DNA of 64,000 nucleotides from contig NZ_VNJJ01000013.1 of the NCBI RefSeq assembly GCF_007786475.1, positions 62,001-126,000 of the forward strand. The letters are read 5' to 3'. The notes under the pieces are model-generated. The model did not search any database, was not told the origin of the DNA, and was given only the letters and a program-made list of their open reading frames with translations. Position numbers and translations under genes: made by a program. Of the stretch, positions 21,181-33,208 are shown piece after piece; position 1 is the first letter of the stretch, and each line of letters begins with the position of its first letter. Source of the stretch: Cohnella terricola (GTDB lineage Bacteria > Bacillota > Bacilli > Paenibacillales > Paenibacillaceae).

Positions 21181-23241
21181 TTAATTCGTCGCCAACGTTT
21201 TGATCAGCGAATCGCTCGTAACAATTGTTTTGCTTTGCACGATTTTGAACTCGAGGTTGACAGGTTTACCTGACTTGGTTGCCTTGCCCGTTGCGTGATT
21301 CAGAACGATCGTTTTGCCGTTTGCCGTGATCGTCGTCGTTTTTGATGTACCGTTGTACTTAGAAGTTCCGCCTACAGCCTTCAAGAAATCGTCAAGAGAA
21401 ACCCATGCTTTACGGTCCGGCTTAGCGCCTGTCAGACTCAAGCCCAAGGAATTTGCCATTCCGAAGAATACTTCCGTGTTGTCCATCGTTCCTTGGAAAT
21501 AGCTCGAGCCTGGGCCATACGCCATCAGCGGTACGTCGTCAGCAGTGTGAACCCCTTGGGAATCCCCTGCAGGGTTGATCGTACCCGTGCGGTGGAAACG
21601 TTCGCGATTCGGATCTTCCGGATTCGCAAGCGTCGCCGGGTTGGCCACGTAAACGCCATCCGAATTGATCGTCGGGGACGTCGGCACCTTGTCGAACTTG
21701 TAGTCTTCGTAATGGTCAGGGGCAGCGCCGAATACAACAGCCAGCTTGCGGTCCGGATCTGGATTGTCGGGGAACCCGTCCTTGTTCGCGTCTACGTATG
21801 TCGGAAATTTCGCAGCTTCATAGGTGCGCACCGCTTCGCGGCCCGATTTACCGTCACCTTCCCAGTACGTACCCGCAATGCTAGCTGAGTGGGAGTGGTC
21901 TGCCGTCACAATGATAAGCGTGTCGTTGTTAATATCCGCGAATTTGCGGGCGACTCCGATCGCCTTATCGAACTCGATCGTATCGTAGGAGGCTCGCTCC
22001 CAATCCAACGCATGAAGCTGTTTGTCGATGCTGGCGCCTTCCACCATAAGGAAGAAACCATTCTCGTTTTGGCTCAGTACGTCGATCGCTTTTTGCGTCA
22101 TATCCCACAGGTTCGGCTGATTCGTAAAGGTCTGAAGGGCGTCCTTATTGTTCGTGGAACGATCATAGTAAACGTTCATATCGCCCGTATGGAATAGTCC
22201 CAGCAGTTTATTCGTCTTCGCAGCCTTCATTTGCGTTGCGTTCTCGACGAACGAGTAGCCTGCTTTCTCGAATTGACCGATGATGTCTTTTTCATCCTTG
22301 CGCTTAGAGCCCGGGGTCGATTTCGGCAAGAAATACGCGGAACCTCCGCCAAGAACAACTTCCGGTTGCAGCTTGTAGAGCATTTCGGCGATTTCCGGTT
22401 TGTCGGAACGGCGGCGCGTATGCGATACGACCGCAGCCGGCGTTGCATCCTCGATCTCCGAGGTGGACACCACTCCGATCGACATGCCGCGAGTACGCTT
22501 CAGCATTTCTGCCAGCGTTTCAACCCTCGGATCGTCCAGCGAATCTTCCGTATTGTCCGGATAGATCCCTAGGCCGTTGACTGCCGATTTGTGGCCGGTA
22601 TTGTACGCGCTGGCGCTGTTAGCGGAGTCGGTAACGAGCGAATCCATACCAGATGTCGTCACGACGGCACGCTGATCGAACTTGTCCATCTCAAGCAAGC
22701 CGTTGTACTTGCCTTCGGTCAATCCTTTGGACATGATACGCGCAATAGTAACGCTCGGAAAGCTCATGCCGTCGCCGACGAACAAGATGACGTTTTTCGC
22801 TTTTTTACCGACCGGATCCACGTCTACGACTTCATACTTGACCGTTTTGGACAGCGAACCTGCCTTGACGCTCACTGTATATGTACCGGCTTGTTTGATC
22901 GTCACATCGCGGACCATGAATTCACGGCTGGTGCTCGTGCTTGTCTTCACGAGGGATTTTCCGAAGAAAGATGCGGCGTCCTTACCGTTCACCGTTATCG
23001 TTACAGCTCCCGGATCGCTATTCAAGTCGTTTAACTCTACGCGAAAGTCGAACTTACTGCCTGCAAGAAATTTCGCCCGGTCGATCGGAGCGATGTACAC
23101 GGAGGGTGCTTTCACCACGGAAGTAGCAGCCACTTCGGCCGCGTTCGCCTGAAAGGATTGGTGGGGCAATGCAGTCTCGCCGACGATAAAAGCCGAAGCG
23201 AGAATCACGCTCGTTGCGGTTTTCAATATTTTCGTTTTCAT
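21181..23241 (-). CDS. phoA: Secreted alkaline phosphatase with C-terminal stalk-like domain
   Basis: Hydrolyses phosphomonoesters outside the cell to scavenge phosphate. The 686-residue protein has a signal peptide (about 1-34) and an N-terminal beta domain (about 45-145). The alkaline phosphatase domain follows, with the metal site FVGDGMS and catalytic Ser in VTDSANSASAYNTG. Further metal ligands lie in VEGASIDKQLH, VTADHSHS and GVHTADDVP. The last 70 residues resemble a copper-amine-oxidase N-terminal/stalk domain (WVSLDDFLKAVGG). GGAGGTG precedes the ATG. A PhoP-like direct-repeat array upstream suggests phosphate control. Confidence 0.92.
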   Translation of the reverse strand: MKTKILKTATSVILASAFIVGETALPHQSFQANAAEVAATSVVKAPSVYIAPIDRAKFLAGSKFDFRVELNDLNSDPGAVTITVNGKDAASFFGKSLVKTSTSTSREFMVRDVTIKQAGTYTVSVKAGSLSKTVKYEVVDVDPVGKKAKNVILFVGDGMSFPSVTIARIMSKGLTEGKYNGLLEMDKFDQRAVVTTSGMDSLVTDSANSASAYNTGHKSAVNGLGIYPDNTEDSLDDPRVETLAEMLKRTRGMSIGVVSTSEIEDATPAAVVSHTRRRSDKPEIAEMLYKLQPEVVLGGGSAYFLPKSTPGSKRKDEKDIIGQFEKAGYSFVENATQMKAAKTNKLLGLFHTGDMNVYYDRSTNNKDALQTFTNQPNLWDMTQKAIDVLSQNENGFFLMVEGASIDKQLHALDWERASYDTIEFDKAIGVARKFADINNDTLIIVTADHSHSASIAGTYWEGDGKSGREAVRTYEAAKFPTYVDANKDGFPDNPDPDRKLAVVFGAAPDHYEDYKFDKVPTSPTINSDGVYVANPATLANPEDPNRERFHRTGTINPAGDSQGVHTADDVPLMAYGPGSSYFQGTMDNTEVFFGMANSLGLSLTGAKPDRKAWVSLDDFLKAVGGTSKYNGTSKTTTITANGKTIVLNHATGKATKSGKPVNLEFKIVQSKTIVTSDSLIKTLATN

Positions 23242-23288
23242 GAAAACAAGAGCACCTCCAGATAATGGGCATGTTATTAACTCTCCCT

Positions 23289-23343
23289 ATCATAAGAGGG
23301 TAATGTTATTAGAAAAACATGGAACGGTTAAAGGAATATTAAA
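23289..23343 (-). promoter_or_regulatory. Putative Pho box and promoter of the alkaline phosphatase gene
   Basis: On the minus strand four hexamers follow at 11-base steps: TTTAAT (23343-23338), TTTAAC (23332-23327), CATGTT (23321-23316) and AATAAC (23310-23305). A -10 TATGAT follows (23294-23289). Direct TTAACA-like hexamers every 11 bases are the pattern of Bacillus PhoP sites. The first two match well and the third is poor. Confidence 0.45.
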
Positions 23344-23373
23344 TGTAAGCGCCAATCGCAACTGTCAGTAGTT

Positions 23374-23460
23374 GAGTTGTTCGATTGTTTCGAGTTACTC
23401 CCCCGGATTCCCGTCTCTGTAGCAGAATTGTTCGATTGTTTCGAGTAACTTCCCTACTTA
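23374..23460 (+). repeat. Two copies of the 51-base repeat (locus C)
   Basis: Heads GAGTTGTTCGATTG at 23374 and GAATTGTTCGATTG at 23425 are exactly 51 bases apart. Each is followed by TTTCGAGTTACTC or TTTCGAGTAACTT. This is the same near-palindromic head as at 14-290 and 48725-49525, with its own spacer (CCCGGATTCCCGTCTCTG). Confidence 0.85.
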
Positions 23461-23465
23461 TCCCG

Positions 23466-23660
23466 AATAACGATGTGTAACATCGCTATTCGACTTGTTC
23501 GCATGCTGCTTTGCCGCAATAGCGATGTTCTTCATCGTTGTTCGTCGGAGATTCGTCGTTTGACCGCGACAATTCCACTAAGTACGATGTTTTGGATCGC
23601 TAATCGCTCAACAATCGCACCAATTACAGCAATAGCGATGATTTCTATCGTTATTGCTGT
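23466..23660. repeat. Four CGATG...CATCG hairpin repeats (locus C2)
   Basis: Short hairpins of the form (A/G)CGATG-NNNNN-(C/G)ATCG. GATG lies at 23472, 23524, 23586 and 23637, giving steps of 52, 62 and 51. The same elements with 52/63/52 steps occur at 33746-33930. With locus C, this fills the roughly 500-base gap between the phosphatase gene and atpC. I see no gene there. Confidence 0.7.
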
Positions 23661-23690
23661 AATTGGCGGGTCGATATATAAAGCCGCAAA

Positions 23691-23735
23691 AAAACGCCTT
23701 CTCCGAATCGTGATCGATTCAAGAGAGGGCGTTTT
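23691..23735 (-). terminator. Terminator of the atp operon
   Basis: Minus-strand arms AAAACGCCCTCTC (23735-23723) and GAGAAGGCGTTTT (23703-23691), paired along 13 bases with one G-T. A second stem (GAATCG/CGATTC) forms in the loop, and the T run continues past 23691. It lies 14 bases beyond the atpC stop. Confidence 0.9.
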
Positions 23736-23748
23736 CCTCAAAGCTAGT

Positions 23749-24153
23749 CTATTTCATATCGTCGACCGTTTCCAGCCGAGCGATCGCGCGTCGCAGCGCC
23801 AGTTCGGCACGCTGCGCGTTCATGTCCGCTTGCTTCTGCGCCAGACGGCGCTCAGCGCGTTCCTTGGCGAGGCGCGCACGGGACACGTCGATATCGTTGC
23901 CAAGCTCTGCAGCTTCGGCGAGGATAACGACTTTATCCTTGCGAACTTCCATAAATCCGCCGTGAACGGCAATGAACTCGTTGTCGTTGCCGATCTTGGC
24001 TTTAACCGGAGCCACTTTCAGCGGCGTAACCAGAGGAATATGGTTGGGCATGATACCGAGTTCGCCGGACACACCTTTGACGACGACCATATTCACGTCT
24101 TTCTCGTAAACCTTGTGCTCCGGAGTGACGATTTCCAACCGAAAGGTACTCAT
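23749..24153 (-). CDS. atpC: F1Fo ATP synthase subunit epsilon
   Basis: Central-stalk subunit of F1, 134 residues. The N-terminal beta-sandwich (STFRLEIVTPEHKVYEKDV, GELGIMPNHIPLVTPL) is followed by a two-helix C-terminal domain rich in Arg/Ala that can inhibit hydrolysis. It is the last gene of the operon, just before the terminator. Confidence 0.96.
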   Translation of the reverse strand: MSTFRLEIVTPEHKVYEKDVNMVVVKGVSGELGIMPNHIPLVTPLKVAPVKAKIGNDNEFIAVHGGFMEVRKDKVVILAEAAELGNDIDVSRARLAKERAERRLAQKQADMNAQRAELALRRAIARLETVDDMK

Positions 24154-24180
24154 ATCGTTCCCTCCAAACCGACCGCCGGA

Positions 24181-25629
<1,449 letters not shown>

Positions 25630-25695
25630 CTAGCTGCGTCCATGACCTCTTCGCTTGATCGTCACTGTGCAATCATTTCGTTTCGCTAAGAACCG

Positions 25696-26556
25696 TTACT
25701 GCTGCGCGTTCGCTCCGCCGACGATCTCCGCGATTTCCTGCGTGATTGCCGCTTGACGAGCGCGGTTATACACGAGCGTCAAATCAGCGATCATCTTCGT
25801 CGCGTTCTTCGTCGCGTTACCCATCGCAGTCATCCGCGCACCGAACTCGCTGGCTTTGCCTTCGAGCACCGCGCTGAATACGAGAGTCTCCGCGTATTTC
25901 GGCAGAAGCACGTTCAGCACTTCTTCCGCGGACGGTTCGTACTCGTAGTCGGCTTTATCGCCACCGGCTTTCATCTCTCCAAGCGGAAGCAGTTGTTTCA
26001 ACGTCGGAATCTGCGTGACCGCGTTCTTAAACTCGTTGTAAGCCAAGTGAATCTCGTCGTAAGTTCCGGCCTCGAAGCCTTGAACGGCTTTGGCCGCGAT
26101 ATCCTTGATGTCGGAGAACTTAGGAGAATCGGCCAGACCCGTTACCTCGTCGACGATCGGAATGTCGCGGCGCGCGAAAAAGTCGCGTCCTTTGCGTCCG
26201 ATGACGAACACGGCGTATTCATCCTTAGAGTTATGCTTTTCTTTGATCGTCTGCATCACTTTACGCAGAATATTGGCGTTGTAACCGCCGGCAAGACCGC
26301 GATCCGAGGTGATGACCAGATAGGCCGTCTTTTTGACCGGTCGGCTCTGGAGCATCGGATGCTTGCTTCCTCCCGACGCGGACGCGATGCTGGATACAAC
26401 TTCCTTCATCTTATCCGTATACGGACGAGCGGCAACTGCAGCCTCCTGGGCTCTTCTTAGCCTTGAAGCCGCGACCATCTCCATCGCTTTCGTGATCTGC
26501 TTCGTATTCTGCTTGCTCTTGATCGAGCGCTTGATCTCGCGCATACCTTTAGCCAT
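25696..26556 (-). CDS. atpG: F1Fo ATP synthase subunit gamma
   Basis: Rotor shaft of F1, 286 residues. The conserved N-terminus MAKGMREIKRSIKS and the C-terminal NRARQAAITQEIAEIVGGA match the family. The 83-base gap to atpA holds a GC-rich hairpin near 26580-26606 without a T run, possibly affecting mRNA stability. Confidence 0.97.
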   Translation of the reverse strand: MAKGMREIKRSIKSKQNTKQITKAMEMVAASRLRRAQEAAVAARPYTDKMKEVVSSIASASGGSKHPMLQSRPVKKTAYLVITSDRGLAGGYNANILRKVMQTIKEKHNSKDEYAVFVIGRKGRDFFARRDIPIVDEVTGLADSPKFSDIKDIAAKAVQGFEAGTYDEIHLAYNEFKNAVTQIPTLKQLLPLGEMKAGGDKADYEYEPSAEEVLNVLLPKYAETLVFSAVLEGKASEFGARMTAMGNATKNATKMIADLTLVYNRARQAAITQEIAEIVGGANAQQ

Positions 26557-26639
26557 TCATTTCACCACCTTATTGCCGAGCTTGCTTGCGGCAAGCCCGG
26601 CTCAAGCTTATTGTTGCGTCCCGAGTTCAATGAATCCAT

Positions 26640-28193
<1,554 letters not shown>

Positions 28194-28200
28194 TTATTCA

Positions 28201-28749
28201 TTAAATCGCCGCGGAATGCAGCGTTTTGTTCAGACGTTCGAGTTTGCCTTTTAAGCTGCCGTCGTACAGCGTGTCGCCGATACGAACGGTCACGCCGCCG
28301 AGCAATTCGGGATCGACGGTATTCGTGACCCGGATTTTCTTGCCGAGCAAAGCGCCGAATTTCTCGGCCAGCTTCGTTTGCTCATCGTCGCTCAGAGGAG
28401 CGAACGAAATCACATGCGCGTCCGAGCGCCCTAGAGCGTCGCCCGCGACTTGAAGATAAGCGGCGAGCACAGCGGCCAATTCACCTTCGCGGCCCCGTTC
28501 GATCAACAGAATGACCGTATTCAGGACGACCGGCGTCACTTCGGCTCCGAAAGCTTGAAGCAGCGTTTGCTTCTTCGTCGAGAGCGTGATGTTGGGAGCC
28601 GTCAGGAACGCGCGCAAGTCGGCGTTTCTCTCAATGACGTCGACGATCAGCTTCAACTGGTTTTCCGTCTCGGCCACGAGGCCTTTATCTTGTGCCGCTT
28701 GGAACAGCGCCTTTGCATAACGTTTGGCGACTACCGTACCGCGGCTCAT
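28201..28749 (-). CDS. atpH: F1Fo ATP synthase subunit delta
   Basis: Peripheral-stalk connector between F1 and subunit b (OSCP homologue), 182 residues. The N-terminal helical domain VAKRYAKALFQAAQ and the C-terminal VDPELLGGVTVRIGDTLYDGSLKGKLERL are diagnostic. Its ATG overlaps the atpF stop by four bases. Confidence 0.96.
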   Translation of the reverse strand: MSRGTVVAKRYAKALFQAAQDKGLVAETENQLKLIVDVIERNADLRAFLTAPNITLSTKKQTLLQAFGAEVTPVVLNTVILLIERGREGELAAVLAAYLQVAGDALGRSDAHVISFAPLSDDEQTKLAEKFGALLGKKIRVTNTVDPELLGGVTVRIGDTLYDGSLKGKLERLNKTLHSAAI

Positions 28750-29231
28750 GATTTATTCCCTACATTCTGCAGGTATTGATCGACAAGCTCCTTCTGGGAT
28801 TGCTCGTCGACTTGTTTCTCGATGATCTTCGAAGCGATCAGGACGGACAAGCCGCTGACTTGTGCTTTAAGCGCGGCAACCGCTCTGTTCTTCTCCGATT
28901 CGATTTCTTGAAGCGCCTCATCCTTGATGCGGGTGGATTCGTTACGAGCCGTCTGAACGATGTCGTCCGCTTGCTTGGAGCTCGTAATTCTAGCCTGCTC
29001 GATAATGTCGTAAGCTTCCTTGCGCGCTTGTTGCAGCGCTTGCTTCTGCTCTTCTATGAATTGATCGGCTTCCGCGCGATTTTTCTCAGCGCTATTCATC
29101 TGCTCCTGAATCATCTCGCGACGCTTCTCCATGATGCTAAACAACGGACCGAATGCGTACCTATTGAGAAGCCAGTACAAAATGCCGAACGCTAGGATCG
29201 CGTATACAAAAGATTCCCATCTTAAGTCCAT
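28746..29231 (-). CDS. atpF: F1Fo ATP synthase subunit b
   Basis: Peripheral-stalk subunit, 161 residues. One N-terminal membrane helix (about 8-26) is followed by a long charged coiled-coil helix (about 30-150) that dimerises and binds delta. It lies 96 bases after atpE, and that gap contains a terminator-like hairpin. Confidence 0.96.
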   Translation of the reverse strand: MDLRWESFVYAILAFGILYWLLNRYAFGPLFSIMEKRREMIQEQMNSAEKNRAEADQFIEEQKQALQQARKEAYDIIEQARITSSKQADDIVQTARNESTRIKDEALQEIESEKNRAVAALKAQVSGLSVLIASKIIEKQVDEQSQKELVDQYLQNVGNKS

Positions 29232-29268
29232 GGTTGCACTCCTTTCCGTAATCTGATCTTACCTCATT

Positions 29269-29308
29269 AAAAAACGATGGCGTGGAGGGCTTTGGCCTTC
29301 CCCGCCAT
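29269..29308 (-). terminator. Terminator-like attenuator between atpE and atpF
   Basis: On the minus strand ATGGCG (29308-29303) pairs with CGCCAT (29282-29277), and inner GGA/TCC and GGCC-type pairs extend the stem. It is followed by CGTTTTTTAATG. A hairpin plus six T inside the operon, right after atpE, suggests partial termination. That would raise c-subunit transcript relative to downstream genes (inference). Confidence 0.65.
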
Positions 29309-29327
29309 ATTCCGTTTTGCTATGCAA

Positions 29328-29561
<234 letters not shown>

Positions 29562-29627
29562 TCAAAATGGGTTTGATTAATTATCCTTCCATCCGCGGCC
29601 GCCCTCTTGCGAAGCCGGTTCGCGGAG

Positions 29628-30392
29628 TCAGTGCTGCTCGTTTTCGTCGTGGATCGCCGCCTGCGAGATATAAACCATCGTCAGGATCGTGAACAGGAAC
29701 GCTTGGATCGCGCCTACGAAAATACTGAAGCCCTGCCAAACGATCATGAACGGCGTTCCCGCAATGCCAAGCATCAAGATCGTGGCGATCAGGACCTCGC
29801 CCGCGAAGATATTCGCGTAAAGCCGCAAAGCCAGCGTTAGCGGTTTTGCGATCGTCTCAATCAAGTTGAGAGGTGCGAAGAACCAGTACGGCTGAAAATA
29901 GTGCTTGATATAATGCTTGCGATTCAGCTTGAGACCGAGGAAATGAACCACTACGAACACGATTACCGCCAATCCCGCCGTCACATTAATATCCGCCGTA
30001 GGCGATTTCCACCACGCGAGCTCGACTGCGCCCCCGTGCTCATTCAATAATTCCTGCGTGACGCCGAGCGCCGCATTGACGCTGTGGGTCTCGGTTACGA
30101 TCCCGAACGGCAGTCCGAGAAGATTGGATATAAAGATGAACATGATCAGGGTCAATCCTAGCGCCACGAACGGCTTGACGCGGCGAAGCGGCATCGTGCT
30201 GGCGATCGTGTTCTGAACGAACTCGACGACCCATTCCATGAAATTCTGCAGTTTGGATGGGTTTTCTACAGACAAGTTGCGCACTGCCAGTCTCGCTAAC
30301 AAGAAAGTAATGATAGCGGAGACGGTAATCGCCAGAAAAGTCGAAATTTCGATGTGCAGTCCTCCGACCTCTAGCACGGGAAATTCATGCAT
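29628..30392 (-). CDS. atpB: F1Fo ATP synthase subunit a
   Basis: Stator membrane subunit providing the proton half-channels, 254 residues. The essential arginine lies in LTLALRLYANIFAGE. Other family segments are FIFISNLLGLPFG and the C-terminal GAIQAFLFTILTMVYIS. It lies between the atpI-like gene and atpE. Confidence 0.97.
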   Translation of the reverse strand: MHEFPVLEVGGLHIEISTFLAITVSAIITFLLARLAVRNLSVENPSKLQNFMEWVVEFVQNTIASTMPLRRVKPFVALGLTLIMFIFISNLLGLPFGIVTETHSVNAALGVTQELLNEHGGAVELAWWKSPTADINVTAGLAVIVFVVVHFLGLKLNRKHYIKHYFQPYWFFAPLNLIETIAKPLTLALRLYANIFAGEVLIATILMLGIAGTPFMIVWQGFSIFVGAIQAFLFTILTMVYISQAAIHDENEQH

Positions 30393-30416
30393 GCTGTTGT
30401 TTCCCCCTCCTTTCCG

Positions 30417-30791
30417 TCAGAATGTACGTCTGTTGCGTAGAATAGCAAAGAACAATGAAACGACAGGCATAAAGAAACAAGAGTACAAGACAGAAGGCAG
30501 ATGAAAAAGATCGGGATAACGGTGAGCCAGCATCGCGGCCAACAAAACCACAGCCAGACGGCTCGCCAGTCCCAGACCGACTTTGCGCGGCGGATTCGGA
30601 TTATCCTTGGACAGGGTTCCGATCCAGGCGACTCTCTTTCGCAGCAAAAAAGCGTTTACCAAGCTGGCCGACACGCCGAGGACAACGCCTGCGGAATAAA
30701 TCCTCCACTCCGGCCACACCGCCCAAACCATCAGGCTTATCGCGAGGAACCAAAACGCCGCCCGAGTCGATTTCGTTAATATTTCATCCAT
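30417..30791 (-). CDS. atpI: ATP synthase subunit I (AtpI)
   Basis: Membrane protein of 124 residues with four hydrophobic segments. It is the usual upstream gene of atpB in Bacillales and is thought to assist c-ring assembly or magnesium uptake; its exact role is not settled. It overlaps the upstream atpZ-like gene by eight bases. Confidence 0.85.
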   Translation of the reverse strand: MDEILTKSTRAAFWFLAISLMVWAVWPEWRIYSAGVVLGVSASLVNAFLLRKRVAWIGTLSKDNPNPPRKVGLGLASRLAVVLLAAMLAHRYPDLFHLPSVLYSCFFMPVVSLFFAILRNRRTF

Positions 30792-31011
30792 CTTTGTTCT
30801 CCAGAGCCCTCTTGACGAGCAGGATCGCGATCAGGAGCCCGATACCCAGACCCATGAAAACGCCCGCCATCTTCCATCCGGAAGAGGTCGGGCCGATCCA
30901 ACCGCCAATCAAGTAACCCATTATCGTGCAAGCGCCTACTTCGAAGCCTAGCGCTCCGACGAAGGCCAACGCGCGCCATGGGTTGTCCTCATTGTCCTTC
31001 TTTATCATCAT
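30784..31011 (-). CDS. atpZ: AtpZ/AtpI family protein
   Basis: First gene of the atp operon. The 75-residue protein has two membrane helices (about 14-34 and 46-65) joined by the glycine-rich GYLIGGWIGPTSSGWK. The family is linked to F1Fo assembly and possibly magnesium or calcium transport. GAGG lies five bases before the first ATG and eight before the second, so either may be used. Confidence 0.87.
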   Translation of the reverse strand: MMIKKDNEDNPWRALAFVGALGFEVGACTIMGYLIGGWIGPTSSGWKMAGVFMGLGIGLLIAILLVKRALENKDG

Positions 31012-31035
31012 GTGTACCTCTGTCGACCTTCATAC

Positions 31036-31065
31036 ATTTTATCTAAGTCAAAGAAGGTTTGTCAA
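31036..31065 (-). promoter_or_regulatory. Sigma-A promoter of the atp operon
   Basis: Minus-strand TTGACA (31065-31060), an 18-base spacer and TAAAAT (31041-31036). It lies 24 bases before the atpZ start. The -35 is perfect, fitting a highly expressed operon. Confidence 0.75.
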
Positions 31066-31084
31066 TTCGAAGAAATTCAAAAAT

Positions 31085-31127
31085 TATGTGAACAAAAAGA
31101 AAAGAAACCTTATAACTACGCGGTTTT
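31085..31127 (-). terminator. Weak terminator after mnaA
   Basis: On the minus strand AAACC and GGTTT enclose an 11-base loop, followed by the T-rich CTTTTCTTTTTG. The stem is short, so read-through from mnaA into the atp operon is possible. Confidence 0.35.
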
Positions 31128-31144
31128 TTGGCAGACATAACCAT

Positions 31145-31168
31145 ACAGTTGAACTGTACACTGTACAG
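31145..31168. promoter_or_regulatory. Two overlapping perfect palindromes upstream of the atp operon
   Basis: ACAGTT-G-AACTGT (31145-31157) overlaps CTGTACA-C-TGTACAG (31154-31168). Both are perfect odd palindromes sharing CTGT. They lie about 80-100 bases upstream of the atp promoter and just after the mnaA stop. They look like repressor half-sites; no cognate regulator is identified. Confidence 0.5.
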
Positions 31169-31194
31169 ACCGGCACTCAAAAAAAATGTCGGTT

Positions 31195-32337
31195 CTACGG
31201 GCGAAAAGCCTCAGGACGCTCACCGCGTCCAAAATGATGCAAAATGGCTTCCGCGATCCGCTTCGACGCCCGCCCGTCGCCGTATGGATTTGCTGCCTCG
31301 CTCATCTTGGCGTACAGCGCTTCGTCCGTCAGCAGGGCGCGAGTCCGCTCGTAGACGTTCTCTTCGCCCGTCCCTACGAGCTCCAGCGTCCCCGCCTCGA
31401 TGCCCTCCGGGCGCTCCGTCGTGTCCCGCAGCACCAGTGTCGGCACGCCAAATGAAGGAGCTTCCTCTTGAATTCCGCCAGAATCGCTTAGAATCAGATG
31501 AGTGTGCGGATAGAAGTTGTTCATTTCGACAACGTCCAAAGGATCGATCAATTTGATGCGGGGGTGGTCTCCGAGAATGGCCCGCGCCGGTTTGAGTACG
31601 GCCGGATTCGGATGCACCGGATAGACGATCGCGACATCCTCGAACTCGTCGGCGATCCTTCTAACCGCATGGAAGATTTGCCGATGCGGTTCTCCCAGCG
31701 ATTCCCGGCGGTGCGCCGTCATCAGAACCAGTCTCTTGCCCGAAGCCCAGTCCAGGACCGGATGGGTGTAATCCGCTTTGACCGTGTACTGGAAAACGTC
31801 GGTCGCCGTATTGCCCGTGATGTAGATCGTGTCTTCGTTCTTGTTTTCTTTGCGTAGATTGTTCGCGGACCAATCGGTCGGCGCAAAATGCACGTCAGCA
31901 AGAACGCCAGTCAACTGCCGGTTCATCTCTTCCGGATACGGATTCAGCTTGTTCCACGTACGCAGGCCCGCTTCGACGTGACCGACCTGAATCTGTTGCA
32001 AGAAAGAGGCGTAACTGGCAAGGAACGTCGTTAACGTGTCTCCATGAACCAGAACGATATCCGGTTTCGCTTCTTTAAGCACCGGTTCCAATCCCTGAAG
32101 AACGCGGATGGAAACGTCGTTTAGCGTCTGGCTGGCCTGCATGACGTCCAGATCGTAATCGGGCTTGATCCCGAACACCTCCAGCACTTGGTCCAACATC
32201 TGGCGGTGCTGCGCGGTCACGCATACGATCGGTTCGATCTGGTCCGGATACTTCTGGAGCTCCAGAATCAGCGGAGCCATCTTGATCGCTTCCGGCCGAA
32301 CGCCGAATACGGTCATTACTTTGATCTTGCCGCTCAC
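31195..32337 (-). CDS. mnaA: UDP-N-acetylglucosamine 2-epimerase (non-hydrolysing)
   Basis: Interconverts UDP-GlcNAc and UDP-ManNAc, the donor for teichoic acid linkage units and other wall glycans. The 380-residue length is typical. Family motifs are GVRPEAIKMAPL, HVEAGLRT, MTAHRRESLG and LILSDSGGIQEEA. The start is GTG at 32337, preceded by AAGGGGGG. It sits between upp and the atp operon as in Bacillus. Confidence 0.95.
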   Translation of the reverse strand: MSGKIKVMTVFGVRPEAIKMAPLILELQKYPDQIEPIVCVTAQHRQMLDQVLEVFGIKPDYDLDVMQASQTLNDVSIRVLQGLEPVLKEAKPDIVLVHGDTLTTFLASYASFLQQIQVGHVEAGLRTWNKLNPYPEEMNRQLTGVLADVHFAPTDWSANNLRKENKNEDTIYITGNTATDVFQYTVKADYTHPVLDWASGKRLVLMTAHRRESLGEPHRQIFHAVRRIADEFEDVAIVYPVHPNPAVLKPARAILGDHPRIKLIDPLDVVEMNNFYPHTHLILSDSGGIQEEAPSFGVPTLVLRDTTERPEGIEAGTLELVGTGEENVYERTRALLTDEALYAKMSEAANPYGDGRASKRIAEAILHHFGRGERPEAFRP

Positions 32338-32349
32338 GTAAATCCCCCC

Positions 32350-32979
32350 TTACTTCGTTCCGTACAACCGGTCGCCGGCGTCTCCCAAACCTGGAACGAT
32401 GTATCCTTGCTCGTTCAGCTTCTCGTCGAGTGCAGCCAGATAGATGTCGATGTCGGGATGTTTCTCCTGAACGGCTTTAACCCCTTCCGGAGCCGCGATC
32501 AGGCACATCAGTTTGGTCGGGCGGCAACCCCGCGATTTCAGCATATCGATAGCCGCGATAGCGGAGCCTCCGGTCGCGAGCATCGGATCGATCACAATCA
32601 GTTCCCGTTCCGTGACATCGGAAGGCAGGCTGCAATAATATTCTACGGGCTGCAGCGTTTCGTGATCCCGATACAGACCGATATGGCCGACTTTGGCCGA
32701 CGGTATGATCTTCAGAACGCCGTCTACCATGCCGAGTCCTGCACGCAGAATCGGTATAAGCCCCATCATTCTTCCGGCGATGACCTTGCCTTCTGCCACC
32801 TGAACCGGCGTCTCCACCCGAACGGTGGACAGCGGCACGTCCCTCGTTAATTCATAAGCCATCAACATGGCCACTTCGTCTACTAGCTCCCGGAATTGCT
32901 TCGTATTTGTCATTTTGTCGCGAATGATCGTGATTTTGTGTTGGATCAACGGATGATCGCATATGACGAGTCGTCCCAT
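32350..32979 (-). CDS. upp: Uracil phosphoribosyltransferase
   Basis: Pyrimidine salvage enzyme converting uracil and PRPP to UMP, 209 residues. The PRPP-binding loop [12 protein letters not shown] and the C-terminal uracil site [13 protein letters not shown] are clear. Upstream, near 33005-33033, lies a short GC-rich hairpin without a T run; I do not assign it a function. Confidence 0.97.
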   Translation of the reverse strand: MGRLVICDHPLIQHKITIIRDKMTNTKQFRELVDEVAMLMAYELTRDVPLSTVRVETPVQVAEGKVIAGRMMGLIPILRAGLGMVDGVLKIIPSAKVGHIGLYRDHETLQPVEYYCSLPSDVTERELIVIDPMLATGGSAIAAIDMLKSRGCRPTKLMCLIAAPEGVKAVQEKHPDIDIYLAALDEKLNEQGYIVPGLGDAGDRLYGTK

Positions 32980-33208
32980 TATGTTTCTTCCCTTTCTTTA
33001 ACTACCGACACGGCCGTATTCGGCGGTTATCGGTCGTCTTCCTATGTAGCTTGCCCGTACATTATATCATTGTCTCCGAACAGGTGCATAACATCCTTTC
33101 AACCTGCCCGAAATTCGTCGAATTTTTCGAGAGCGGCCGCGCGAAACGCTTCACCTTTTGCTGGGCATCGGCATAACATGAACCAGGATATCCCTAGGAG
33201 GAATGCCC

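Noticed and set aside
26580..26606. Terminator between atpA and atpG
   Set aside because: The hairpin lacks a T run on the coding strand.
33005..33033. PyrR- or uracil-responsive attenuator before upp
   Set aside because: There is a short GC hairpin but no T run, antiterminator or PyrR-binding consensus.
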